Shown here piece by piece: positions 33,411 through 42,033 of a stretch of DNA of 64,000 nucleotides. The stretch is from the NCBI GenBank assembly GCA_002699585.1, contig PABP01000004.1:1-64000 (forward strand), in the 5' to 3' direction. Within the stretch, counting starts at the first letter, position 1. Every line of letters starts with the position of its first letter. The notes under the pieces were generated by a model. It saw nothing but the letters and a program-made list of their open reading frames with translations. It was not told the origin of the DNA and did not search any database. Position numbers and translations under genes: made by a program. The DNA is from Anaerolineaceae bacterium. Its GTDB lineage: Bacteria; Chloroflexota; Anaerolineae; Aggregatilineales; Phototrophicaceae.

Positions 33411-35663
33411 TCATACAGATGGTTTTTCGATTTTGACCCAGGTGACAGAAAAGGGCGGTAATTCTAGACTCAATGTAGTGTTGTTGAGCGCTTTTTGGCA
33501 TTTTTGAATACAGAAACGCTCAGGATCCGCTGGTGTGACATAGGCCTCAATTTGAGAATAGGCCAGTTGGTCTATCTCAGCTTCTGTGTTTTTGAAAGTA
33601 TCAGGCAGACGGACTTGAAGGGGCAGTGCCTTGTGAAGGTGTTTATTGGCAACAGCGATGAGCAGCCGATCATTTTCTGGGTTGTCAGCGAGGCAAGCAA
33701 CGACATCGAGGTAGGGTAGGTCAGTTTCGTTATGGCCGATATCCGATGGGACTGTTACATCGAAGGACGGGCCTTGTAGATGGCATGCTAATGGTGTCGT
33801 CCCGATGAAATCTTGATACTTCTGAATCACCATATACTGTGGATCATAGTAGGGGATGCCGAACGCCCGCCGCAGGCATCCACCATGCATGTAGCCGGTT
33901 GTGTTGGCAATTGGAATGCGTTCTGCGTTACGGATCATCATGTTCAAGAAGGCACCGCCATAAACTACACTGCCAAAGTTCTCAATATGTATAGCACGTA
34001 GGTTTTCCCCAACGGGTGCCCATTCTGTAATCGCCAGCTTGATCGGCTCTCGTGAGAGTTTGGCTGTGGCTTCGTCGCATGCTTGGAGCAATTCTGGCAA
34101 AAACCGATTTTCCCATGTGCTGACTTGGCCGAGCATGGCGTAGCTGATGACGTCATCCGGTTGCCCTTTCAGGAAGAATGTATTCGAGGGCATCGAATGC
34201 AGGGAGATATAGTCGATTTCATCAGGTGCTTGTTTGAGCAGTTGTTCATGCCAGCGACCGTCAGCCGTGGCGTAATCATAACCCTTGCCACCCTCAGCAA
34301 AATCAAATCCATTGCCACAGGCAATCAGTTTAATGGGGATGGGGCTGGCCGCTCGCATGGTTTTTGCAAAAGTGGCAAATCGGCGCGCATTCTCATCAGA
34401 GCCATGGACGCCCCCTTGCCAGAAACCGAAATTCTCGTTGCCCACTTCCCAGTAAACGACATTATACGGCTCTGGATGGCCATTTTCGGCGCGAAGTCTG
34501 CCCATTGGCGTCGTTACATCGCCATTACAGTATTCGACCCAATTGGCAGCTTCTTGGGCATCGCCTGTGCCGCTATTCACGGTGATATGCGGTTCAGCAC
34601 CGATCAGGCGACAAAATCGGATAAACTCGTCGGTGCCGAAGAGATTGTATTCCAGGCCACCCCAGGCATGGTTTTTGATGGTAGGCCGCAAATCTGCTGG
34701 GCCAATACCATCGCGCCACCGAAAGAAGCTCACGAAGTTGCCACCCGGCCAGCGGAACAGCGGTATCGGCCAGTCGCGCGAGAGTTGCACAATTTCGGGA
34801 TCGAACCCGTCAATGGCATCATCGGGGTATAGTTCTGCTCGATCAATCAACAGGTTGAGGTCGCTGTTAGAGCGGGGCAGCCACCGAATATAAAAATCAA
34901 CGGGTTCACCGAAGGCCACATTCTTGCCCTCTAAAGAGAGTTGAAAGTCGCATGTGAGCCAGTCTTTCCCGGCGACATCCATACGCACCGAATCTAGGAT
35001 TTCTCCGGCACATTTAGCATTATTCTGGGTACTAATACGCCGCCGAAACCCGATTTCGACTTCTCCTTGGCTGGCTTCATCTGTGCTGGCGATGCGCAGC
35101 CACACTTTGCCATGATACGTCTGACAGCGCCGGATCGGAACGAAAACGCCCTGGCGGATGCCTGCCGGCCCTTCGTCCAATCCTGCCCATCGGATTGATG
35201 GATCTTCGGGCCAGTCGCCACCCTGTAACCGGACGGATTCACCTAATCGACCGAGAGATGAAGATGCTGCTCCCTCATAGCCCAACGGACTCCACCCCAG
35301 TGGAAGGCCCTCGTCGCTGGCATCATCCAATAAGCTGAGGCCAAATCCGGTGGACATAATTTGCGGGTACCAGTCGGCATCCAGTCCGTCTTTTGGGATG
35401 CCATCGAGATACAATTGAACCAGTGCTTTGCCGTTCTGACGAAGACGCTCAAGTTGGACTGGCGGCAGGTAGTGATCCCTTGTGAAGGTCGGATTGACGA
35501 GCAATTCTGCTACAACGCCGAGCGTACCATGCCCCAATGGCTCGTAAAAGCTGCCGATCATTTCCTTGCTAGGGGGTGTTCCTCGCTGGGTTGGGTCGAT
35601 GGTAACGATGCTGTGTTCTGATTCATCATCGCGTGTAAACTGGAATAAGGGATGTTGTGCCAC
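33411..35663 (-). CDS. GH51 alpha-L-arabinofuranosidase-like enzyme, 750 aa
   Basis: The catalytic barrel shows FRWPGGNFVSFFRWRDGIGP, NSGTGDAQEAANWVEYCNGD, the acid/base in YWEVGNENFG (Glu410) and the nucleophile in LAITEWAP (Glu547), the pattern of GH51 arabinofuranosidases. A preceding carbohydrate-binding-like region (about 170-290) makes it longer than the 500-residue core enzymes. The GTG at 35663 is chosen because AAAGGAG lies upstream; the frame runs to 35846, but that part overlaps the permease gene. No signal peptide is present, so it likely acts on imported arabino-oligosaccharides. It is the last gene of a LacI-controlled CUT1 operon. Confidence 0.88.
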   Translation of the reverse strand: MAQHPLFQFTRDDESEHSIVTIDPTQRGTPPSKEMIGSFYEPLGHGTLGVVAELLVNPTFTRDHYLPPVQLERLRQNGKALVQLYLDGIPKDGLDADWYPQIMSTGFGLSLLDDASDEGLPLGWSPLGYEGAASSSLGRLGESVRLQGGDWPEDPSIRWAGLDEGPAGIRQGVFVPIRRCQTYHGKVWLRIASTDEASQGEVEIGFRRRISTQNNAKCAGEILDSVRMDVAGKDWLTCDFQLSLEGKNVAFGEPVDFYIRWLPRSNSDLNLLIDRAELYPDDAIDGFDPEIVQLSRDWPIPLFRWPGGNFVSFFRWRDGIGPADLRPTIKNHAWGGLEYNLFGTDEFIRFCRLIGAEPHITVNSGTGDAQEAANWVEYCNGDVTTPMGRLRAENGHPEPYNVVYWEVGNENFGFWQGGVHGSDENARRFATFAKTMRAASPIPIKLIACGNGFDFAEGGKGYDYATADGRWHEQLLKQAPDEIDYISLHSMPSNTFFLKGQPDDVISYAMLGQVSTWENRFLPELLQACDEATAKLSREPIKLAITEWAPVGENLRAIHIENFGSVVYGGAFLNMMIRNAERIPIANTTGYMHGGCLRRAFGIPYYDPQYMVIQKYQDFIGTTPLACHLQGPSFDVTVPSDIGHNETDLPYLDVVACLADNPENDRLLIAVANKHLHKALPLQVRLPDTFKNTEAEIDQLAYSQIEAYVTPADPERFCIQKCQKALNNTTLSLELPPFSVTWVKIEKPSV

Positions 35664-35700
35664 GATGTGTTTCTCCTTTAGCGTTGCGGTCAGCCTATGG

Positions 35701-36612
35701 CTAACCTTTGAGCGCGCCCGCCATAATGCCCTTGATAAATTGTCGTTGTAAGACGATGAACACAATAAGCAGCGGTAGTGTCGCCAGCGAACTGGCTGCC
35801 ATGACCTGGCCCCAGGCGTTGGCCCCGGCAGTACCCACTGATGCATTGTTGATCTGTGTATACAAATAGGACAGCATCACTTGCAGCGTCTGCATGTCAA
35901 TCGAATGGATGGCCAGCGTCGGCCAGACGAAGTCATTGTAGATGTCCAGGAAAACCAGAATCGCCAAGGCTGCCAGTGCAGGCCGCACGATGGGGATCAC
36001 AATTTGCCAATACGTCTGGAATGAATTGCAGCCGTCGATTCGGGCCGCTTCCATCAATTCATCAGGTATATCAGCGATCTGCTGGCGCATCAGGAAGATA
36101 TAGAACGCGCCAATGGCTCCTGGCAGCACCAACGCCTGGAAAGTATCGATCCATTTGAGTGCGCCCATTTGCAGCAGCAGTGGGATCAGCATGACAATAG
36201 GCGGCAGCATCAAGGTGGCTAACAAAATGTTGAACAGGAGGTCGCGTCCTCTAAAGCGCATCTTGGCAAAGGCATATGCCGCCAACGGTGCGAAGAAAAG
36301 GGTAATCCCGCCCTTCAGCAAGATCACGATAAAGGTATTCTTGAAGCCAACCCATAATGGGACATTCGCCAGCATATCTTCGTAGTTCTGTAAGGAAAAT
36401 GTCGACACATCGAAGTAGAGTGGTGCCGACGCAATCTGTTGCCCCGGCTTAAAGGATGACAGCATCATCCAGGCCAATGGGAACAGGAAAAACAGTGCCA
36501 ATACAAGCAGGGCAGCATACGTGACGAGATCACCTATCCGGACGCGAGGTCGATTAATCCGTGTCTGTGGCGCGATGGATGTACTTAGAGGTTGCTTCAC
36601 TTCTAGTGCCAT
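35701..36612 (-). CDS. CUT1 sugar ABC permease, MalG type, 303 aa
   Basis: The N-terminal membrane segment LVTYAALLVLALFFLFPLAW is followed by MMLSSFKPGQQI, the EAA loop MEAARIDGCNSFQTYWQIVI, and the late motif QRQFIKGIMAGALKG. ATG 36612 has GGGAG upstream. It lies 12 bases after the MalF-type gene and 37 bases before the GH51 start, so the transporter and the arabinofuranosidase are co-transcribed and probably share a substrate, arabino-oligosaccharides. Confidence 0.93.
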   Translation of the reverse strand: MALEVKQPLSTSIAPQTRINRPRVRIGDLVTYAALLVLALFFLFPLAWMMLSSFKPGQQIASAPLYFDVSTFSLQNYEDMLANVPLWVGFKNTFIVILLKGGITLFFAPLAAYAFAKMRFRGRDLLFNILLATLMLPPIVMLIPLLLQMGALKWIDTFQALVLPGAIGAFYIFLMRQQIADIPDELMEAARIDGCNSFQTYWQIVIPIVRPALAALAILVFLDIYNDFVWPTLAIHSIDMQTLQVMLSYLYTQINNASVGTAGANAWGQVMAASSLATLPLLIVFIVLQRQFIKGIMAGALKG

Positions 36613-36624
36613 GATGTTCTCCCG

Positions 36625-37542
36625 TTAGTCCTCATCGTTACCGCTCATCATTTTGAGCATAACAGCCGATAAGATGACCACAATAATCATCAATAAGAAG
36701 GAATTGGCCGCGCCCGTGCCCAGGTCCAGGTTTTGCGTATAGCGATATAGGGCATATCCGGCTGTCATGGTCGAGTTATACGGACCGCCTTCAGTCAACA
36801 CGTAAGGTTCAGCGTACATCTGCAACACGCCCAGCGTTGCGATAATCACGTAGAAACTGATTGACCGTCTTAATAGTGGCACAGTAATCCTGAAGAATTT
36901 CTGGAAGCCATTTGCCCCGTCGAGCGCTGCCGCTTCATACACATCCAGCGGAATATTCTGAATAGCAGCCAGCATAATCAGGATCGCAAAGCCGCTGTTC
37001 TTCCAGAATACCAGCAGTGCCATCGTCGGTTTGGCCCATGCACCTGTCGTCAGCCAGCCAATCGGCTCAATGCCGATGGCTCCTAATAGCGTATTGATTG
37101 CACCAAAATCACTATCGAAGAGAATTAACCACACCTGGGCAATCGCCACCAGAGGGACCAGATAGGGGATCAGGAACGTCACGCGGAAGAACGACCGGAA
37201 CCACAATGGCCGTGAGAGCATGGACGCAATAAAAATAGCCATCAGCGTCTGCACAGGGACAATCAATACCCATAGCACCGCTGAGTTAAAAATCGAGTTC
37301 CAGAAAAAATCGTTTTGTAGCAAAAACGTGTAATTTTCCAGGCCGATAAACTCAGGGATGCCAGCCCCGCGCCATGATGTAAAACTTAGTTGGAAAGCAT
37401 AAGCCAGCGGATAAAAGCCAAAGGCCAGGAATACGATGAAAAAGGGGGCGATATACAAATAGGGTGCATAGCTACCGCCCAGCCAGAGACGCAGCCGATC
37501 AATGGGGCCGCTGGCAGTGGCATTTGTAGGTTTTAAGCTCAT
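36625..37542 (-). CDS. CUT1 sugar ABC permease, MalF type, 305 aa
   Basis: First permease of the same importer: YLYIAPFFIVFLAFGFYPLA at helix 1, SFTSWRGAGIPEFIGLENY, the EAA loop YEAAALDGANGFQKFFRITV, and VLTEGGPYNSTMTAGYALYR. The protein ends in a polar KMMSGNDED tail. It follows the binding-protein gene after a GC-rich hairpin. Confidence 0.93.
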   Translation of the reverse strand: MSLKPTNATASGPIDRLRLWLGGSYAPYLYIAPFFIVFLAFGFYPLAYAFQLSFTSWRGAGIPEFIGLENYTFLLQNDFFWNSIFNSAVLWVLIVPVQTLMAIFIASMLSRPLWFRSFFRVTFLIPYLVPLVAIAQVWLILFDSDFGAINTLLGAIGIEPIGWLTTGAWAKPTMALLVFWKNSGFAILIMLAAIQNIPLDVYEAAALDGANGFQKFFRITVPLLRRSISFYVIIATLGVLQMYAEPYVLTEGGPYNSTMTAGYALYRYTQNLDLGTGAANSFLLMIIVVILSAVMLKMMSGNDED

Positions 37543-37595
37543 GTCTATGTTCCCATTTCGTCATCTGCATTGGATTCATTGCAGATATATTGGGT

Positions 37596-37619
37596 GGGGC
37601 CTGCGTTACCACAGGCCCC
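37596..37619 (-). terminator. Intercistronic stem-loop after the binding-protein gene
   Basis: The perfect 8-bp GC-rich stem GGGGCCTG/CAGGCCCC has an 8-base loop and no T-run. It is comparable to hairpins after the other three binding-protein genes in the window. Confidence 0.5.
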
Positions 37620-37632
37620 GGAGCAAGATGTT

Positions 37633-38949
37633 TTAACGCATCAAGTTTGAACGGATTTCACTGGCACTGCGCGAGAGCACTTCTTCTGGCGTAATTTCAC
37701 CTGCTTGCAAGCGTTGAACGTTCGCCCCAAGGAAGTCTGCCAATTGAGAGTACCAGGTCGGGAAGTAATAATTGGACGGAATTTCGTTAACCAATTCGGT
37801 TGCGAATGTGTACAGGTCCTGGCCGCCCAGGCTTTCAGGATTTTCCATGAGGTGCACATCAAAAGCAGGCTTATAGGCCGGAATAACAGTCGTGATGCCA
37901 CCTGGATAAATCTCATTCGGGCCGAAAGCGGCTGAAATACCCTCAACCGTCAGCATCATATATTCATAGAATAGCCACGCTAATTCAGGATTCGCGCCGC
38001 CTGCTGGGATCACAAATGAGGAACCACCCATAGACGCGGTCCGTGCGCCATTTTCTGACCAGACGGGCAGTGGGGCCACGCGCCACTTCCCACGAGACTC
38101 ATTCAGCAGGGCATCGACCTGATAGTTAAACCAGATCGCCCACGGGTAAAAGACCTGGATGTCTTGGTCACACGCAGCAATGTCACCCGGCTGCACAAAC
38201 GAACTCATATTGGCGACATCTGCATCAATGGCTTTCTTGATGAAGTTCATGATGTTGAGGAATTCATCGGTCTCAATGCTGAGTTCGCCGTTAGCATCAA
38301 TGATGCTGGCGTCTTGTTGGTTTGCCAACATGGAAACCCACAGCACAATGAGGCCCGGCGTGGTTTCCATATGGATCGGATACATTTCAGGGTTAGCTTC
38401 TTTAAGCTTTACCGCAGCGTCAATCAGGTCATCGTATGTCACGATGTCGTCAATATTGATGCCATTTTCTTCCAGGATGTCAGCGCGGTAAAATAGCATG
38501 GCCGGGTCGACATCGTAAGGGATGCCCTTGATCTGGCCATCATATGTGTTGACGGCGACTTTGTAGTTAACGAGGTCATCGACATACGGCTGCATCCACT
38601 CCGTGATGTCGAGCAAATGCTGCGAGATAGTTCCCTGGAATTCATCTTCGATGAATGCACCATCAGGCACATTGACGCCGGATACCAGCGTCGGGGCTAG
38701 TTCGGATGTTTCAAAAGCCTGATGATTGACGATGATGTCAGGGTATTTCTCGTTAAATGCCGGTATCGCTGCATCAATAACCTGGAACAGGTCGCCAGCG
38801 CGATCCCATATCGTTATTTCGCCAACAGGCTCAATTCCCTGGGCCAAAATCCGCGATCCGAGCGAGGGCATCATAGCACCAGCGGCACCGATGCCCAGCA
38901 GTTTCAGCATATCGCGTCTGGATAATTTTTTGAGTGGTTGAGATGACAT
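37633..38949 (-). CDS. CUT1 sugar-binding protein with Tat-type signal, 438 aa
   Basis: Family 1 extracellular solute-binding protein. The N-terminus LKKLSRRDMLKLLGIGAAGA carries a twin-arginine S-R-R-D-M-L-K motif followed by a moderately hydrophobic stretch and LAQ, so export in folded form by the Tat pathway is likely, unlike the Sec-type signals of the other binding proteins here. The body includes EITIWDRAGDLFQVIDAAIP and LAWLFYEYMMLTVEGISAAF. ATG 38949 has AAGGA upstream; the frame is open to 38991. It probably binds arabinose-containing oligosaccharides. Confidence 0.9.
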   Translation of the reverse strand: MSSQPLKKLSRRDMLKLLGIGAAGAMMPSLGSRILAQGIEPVGEITIWDRAGDLFQVIDAAIPAFNEKYPDIIVNHQAFETSELAPTLVSGVNVPDGAFIEDEFQGTISQHLLDITEWMQPYVDDLVNYKVAVNTYDGQIKGIPYDVDPAMLFYRADILEENGINIDDIVTYDDLIDAAVKLKEANPEMYPIHMETTPGLIVLWVSMLANQQDASIIDANGELSIETDEFLNIMNFIKKAIDADVANMSSFVQPGDIAACDQDIQVFYPWAIWFNYQVDALLNESRGKWRVAPLPVWSENGARTASMGGSSFVIPAGGANPELAWLFYEYMMLTVEGISAAFGPNEIYPGGITTVIPAYKPAFDVHLMENPESLGGQDLYTFATELVNEIPSNYYFPTWYSQLADFLGANVQRLQAGEITPEEVLSRSASEIRSNLMR

Positions 38950-39038
38950 CTTCTTATCCTTGTTGGGGCTATTTATCAATAAACTTGGCAATCTTCAGTT
39001 GTAGCGAAATGGATAGTGCGGTCATAAATTGTTTGGCG

Positions 39039-40052
39039 CTAGACACTTCCTTTCATTGTGCTTTGGCGGGCGACGATACGAGTCGGCAGCAAAATGGCTG
39101 GGCTAGGGCGCATACTTTCTTCTTCAATTTTGCCCAGTAAGACCTGTACGGCTCTCTGGCCAGTTTCGTAAACAGGGATCCGAATGGTTGATAAGGGCGG
39201 GATGGCGTGTGAGGATGTAGGCAAATCATCGCAGCCAATCACACCACAGTCATCGGGAACACGATAATTCATATCATTTAGTGCGTGCAGAACGCCCATT
39301 GCCATCAAGTCATTCTGGGCGAAGATAGCATCGATATTTGGATCATCACGCAGGAGGCGGATGGTTGCCTGATAACCGGAATCAGCATCCCAATTGCCTT
39401 CTGCAATCAAATGGTCGGGCAGGGGGATCCGGTTCGACTCCAGCACATGGCGCATACCCTTCAGGCGAAGTTGGGCTGCACGGCTTTTTAATGTGCCAGT
39501 GATTGTCGCAATATGGGAATAACCTTTTTCGATGAGATGGCGTCCGGCTTGTGCGCCGATCTCTTCCTGGTCGGAGTCCACAATTGAGGTGAAATCACCC
39601 GACACGGGATGAATGCTTACAACAGGTAATTTGCCTGCTAGGATGGTTTCGACTTCGCTGGAGCTTTCAAGCTGTGGGGCCGCCAGGAGGACACCATCGA
39701 CGTGTTGTTCCATCAGCAGAGACAGATCGCTCTTAGGGTCGGACGCATCGTTTTGCAGACTGATAACGATGAACGAATGATCTTGCTGTCGAGCTTCTTG
39801 TTCCGCGCCGACGATAAACTGGGTGATGAAATAGTTGGAGAGATCGCCGGCGACGAAGCCAAGTGTTTTGGTACGTTTGCTGACCAGGCTGCGTGCAATT
39901 CGGCTGGGGACATAACCCAGTTCGTCAGCAATGCCGAGGATGCGTTCACGCGTCTCTTCTGAGACACGCCCCTGATTATTCAGCACTTTAGAGACGATCT
40001 GGTAGCTGACACCGGCTTCTTGGGCAATTTGTTTAATCGTAACCCGTTTCAT
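39039..40052 (-). CDS. LacI-family transcriptional regulator, 337 aa
   Basis: The helix-turn-helix and hinge (VTIKQIAQEAGVSYQIVSKV, LNNQGRVSEETRERILGIAD, VPSRIARSLVSKRT) precede the sugar-binding core, which ends IVARQSTMKGSV. The ATG at 40052 has AGAGGA upstream and is preferred; the frame is open to 40211 only through non-coding leader sequence that contains operators. It heads the operon regulator, binding protein, MalF, MalG, GH51. Two GAACGTTC-centred operators upstream suggest autoregulation by looping. Confidence 0.93.
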   Translation of the reverse strand: MKRVTIKQIAQEAGVSYQIVSKVLNNQGRVSEETRERILGIADELGYVPSRIARSLVSKRTKTLGFVAGDLSNYFITQFIVGAEQEARQQDHSFIVISLQNDASDPKSDLSLLMEQHVDGVLLAAPQLESSSEVETILAGKLPVVSIHPVSGDFTSIVDSDQEEIGAQAGRHLIEKGYSHIATITGTLKSRAAQLRLKGMRHVLESNRIPLPDHLIAEGNWDADSGYQATIRLLRDDPNIDAIFAQNDLMAMGVLHALNDMNYRVPDDCGVIGCDDLPTSSHAIPPLSTIRIPVYETGQRAVQVLLGKIEEESMRPSPAILLPTRIVARQSTMKGSV

Positions 40053-40066
40053 CAATAAATCCTCTT

Positions 40067-40084
40067 TGGGCGAACGTTCTACCA
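40067..40084. promoter_or_regulatory. LacI-type operator O1 (proximal)
   Basis: TGGGCGAACGTTCTACCA differs from the distal site in two left-arm bases. It lies 14 bases upstream of the regulator's start codon. Confidence 0.6.
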
Positions 40085-40183
40085 AGAATAACATAGTAAA
40101 TTCAATATAAGCGATACTAAATATGACTGTTCGTGCCCGCAAAATCCGCGTAAACGATACAGCCGCACCACAACCAGAGTATG

Positions 40184-40201
40184 TGGTAGAACGTTCTACC
40201 A
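40184..40201. promoter_or_regulatory. LacI-type operator O2 (distal)
   Basis: TGGTAGAACGTTCTACCA is a perfect 18-bp palindrome with the central CG of LacI-family operators. It is 117 bp centre to centre from the proximal site, about eleven helical turns, so one tetramer could bridge both. Confidence 0.75.
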
Positions 40202-40526
40202 AATGTATCATCTTTTTGAAATTCTGTCAATTATTTGGCGATTAGGCTGTCGGCTTTTATACGGAGATTTTGACGTAGGTATTGTGATTTCTACTGAGAT
40301 AATGCTGACAGGTATTATGTCTGATTCGCTCACGAACTACTTGGGAGGGATGAACCTATTGGTGACGTCCTGCTAATTTGCAAATCCAAGTCCGATCCGC
40401 GCAATTATGGGTCAACGTACCACTAAGCGTGTGATCATATAGACGTGAAGTGTGGTGCTCTCCCGAAGTTGACGCTATCAAGAAACAAGCGTAAAGCTGG
40501 ACTTGAATTCTACCATATTTGCCCTA

Positions 40527-40586
40527 AACGCCGCTCCTGAAAATAAAAAGGCCATTTCTCAACTGCACACAGGAAATGGCCTTTTT
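40527..40586. repeat. Repeat E: diverged tRNA-3'-end-like core plus bidirectional terminator
   Basis: AAACGCCGCTCCTGAAAAT precedes a 14-bp perfect stem AAAAAGGCCATTTC/GAAATGGCCTTTTT (40545-40558, 40573-40586). The core matches repeats A-D in CGCYGCTCCY-G-A. The A-rich and T-rich flanks make it a terminator in both directions, so it also ends the minus-strand GH4 transcript. The rest of the gap 40202-40628 shows no gene. Confidence 0.55.
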
Positions 40587-40628
40587 GCACGAAATCAGCA
40601 CTAGCTAAAGTGATATTGCGGTTTGTCT

Positions 40629-42011
40629 TTAGGCGTACCATGTCTCTGGCAAAATATCGCGTTCGACATCCAATAGTTCTTTCAGTATGGCGTCTGCATC
40701 TGCGATAGACGTTACCAAGGGGTCAGTCATCATCGCGCGACGCAGCAGACCATAATCCCCTTTGACGATGGCCTCTGCCGTAAGTTCATGTGTATCCAGT
40801 ATGATCTCTTGCATACCGCGTATACCGCGTGGCATCTCACCAACGGGCCGGGGCTTTGGGCCGTTCATGTCAATGTCACATAACAACTCCAGGAACGCAT
40901 CATCGTTCATATTAGTGACGGCACCGTTGTTAGGCACGTTCACATAAAATGGCTTGTTAAGATTGCCGACCATATTCTCAATGATGTCCGTTGCATGGTC
41001 AGGTCCCATCACATCCTTGTAGGTGCTGATCGCGATGTCACCATTAATGAAGGAATCAACTTGTTCCCACATGGCCGCATGTCGATCATATCGGTCTTCG
41101 GTTTCCCAGATGGACAGCGGCGGAATATCTTCTTCTAGTCTGCCTTTGCCCTGCCAGAAGCGCACATATTCTTTGGTATGGGCTACACAGACCGGGATGT
41201 AACCGAATATCTCATACAGCTTGTGGGCAATGCGATTGTTGTACAACGCTTTTGCCCCACGGTCGCCGCCAGTATCTTCTGTCGCGGCAATCTTCCGAAT
41301 TTCTTCTGCGATGGCAGGCATCACGTTTTCGCCGTCGTACTCCGCCTTGAGCATCCATGTGAAGTGATTGACACCTGCAATACGCATGTCGAAGCGAGCA
41401 TCTTGGTCGGCGTTGAGCGTTTCACCTTCGCCGATAATGCCGGCGCGCCGCGCATAGCGCCGCTTGATATGCGGCATGTGCAAGCTATCACACAGGGCGA
41501 AGCTCTTAATCTGTGGAGCATAGCGCTTGAGTGCCATGCCATTCACAGTCGATGGATTGATATAGTTGATGACCCACGCATCCGGGCACATGCGCTCGAT
41601 GTCATTGACACATTCCATAATCACAGGCAATTCCCGCATGGCGCGGAAGATGCCGCCGGGTCCAATCGTGTCGCCGGAGCACATGCGAATCCCATATTTC
41701 TCAGAAATCGTGCAATCAATCCCGCGATAATAAACGGTCTTTTCAGCAAAGCTCAGGACGACAAAATCCGCCCCTGGCAGCACGTCTTTCCAATCATTGG
41801 CAGATTCAATGTTCAGCGAGACGCCGGCCTCAGCTACGACCATCTCTGCTAATTGGGTCATGCGCTCAAGCCGTTCAGGGTCGGTATCGACCAGTGCCAA
41901 TGTCCCCGTGTTTAAATACGGGGAAAAGACCATCTGCCAGACGGCCTGTCGTCCAAAGAAGAGGCTGCCTGCGCCGATCACAACCACTTTCGGATGTTGA
42001 GTATTTGTCAT
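40629..42011 (-). CDS. GH4-family NAD/metal-dependent glycosidase, 460 aa
   Basis: The N-terminal Rossmann motif KVVVIGAGSLFFG binds NAD. CDSLH (174-178) holds the Cys metal ligand and IAGVNHFTW (His216) the second, as in GH4 alpha-galactosidases and alpha-galacturonidases, which work by oxidation and elimination at C3. Length is normal. There is no signal peptide, so it acts on imported oligosaccharides. It lies 22 bases downstream of the DUF2264 gene. Given the uronic-acid-type neighbours, an alpha-galacturonidase or alpha-glucuronidase is as likely as an alpha-galactosidase. Confidence 0.88.
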   Translation of the reverse strand: MTNTQHPKVVVIGAGSLFFGRQAVWQMVFSPYLNTGTLALVDTDPERLERMTQLAEMVVAEAGVSLNIESANDWKDVLPGADFVVLSFAEKTVYYRGIDCTISEKYGIRMCSGDTIGPGGIFRAMRELPVIMECVNDIERMCPDAWVINYINPSTVNGMALKRYAPQIKSFALCDSLHMPHIKRRYARRAGIIGEGETLNADQDARFDMRIAGVNHFTWMLKAEYDGENVMPAIAEEIRKIAATEDTGGDRGAKALYNNRIAHKLYEIFGYIPVCVAHTKEYVRFWQGKGRLEEDIPPLSIWETEDRYDRHAAMWEQVDSFINGDIAISTYKDVMGPDHATDIIENMVGNLNKPFYVNVPNNGAVTNMNDDAFLELLCDIDMNGPKPRPVGEMPRGIRGMQEIILDTHELTAEAIVKGDYGLLRRAMMTDPLVTSIADADAILKELLDVERDILPETWYA

Positions 42012-42033
42012 GTTGCGCCCTCATTTCAAAAAG

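Noticed and set aside
34083-34832. 249-residue plus-strand frame inside the GH51 gene
   Set aside because: It is antisense to a well-supported enzyme with catalytic motifs and has no promoter, ribosome site or family resemblance.
35664-35846. N-terminal extension of the GH51 gene
   Set aside because: The extra 61 codons overlap the permease gene, lack a family match, and the GTG at 35663 has a clear AAAGGAG site.
40053-40211. N-terminal extension of the LacI gene
   Set aside because: The stretch contains both operators, and the helix-turn-helix begins right after the ATG at 40052 with AGAGGA upstream.
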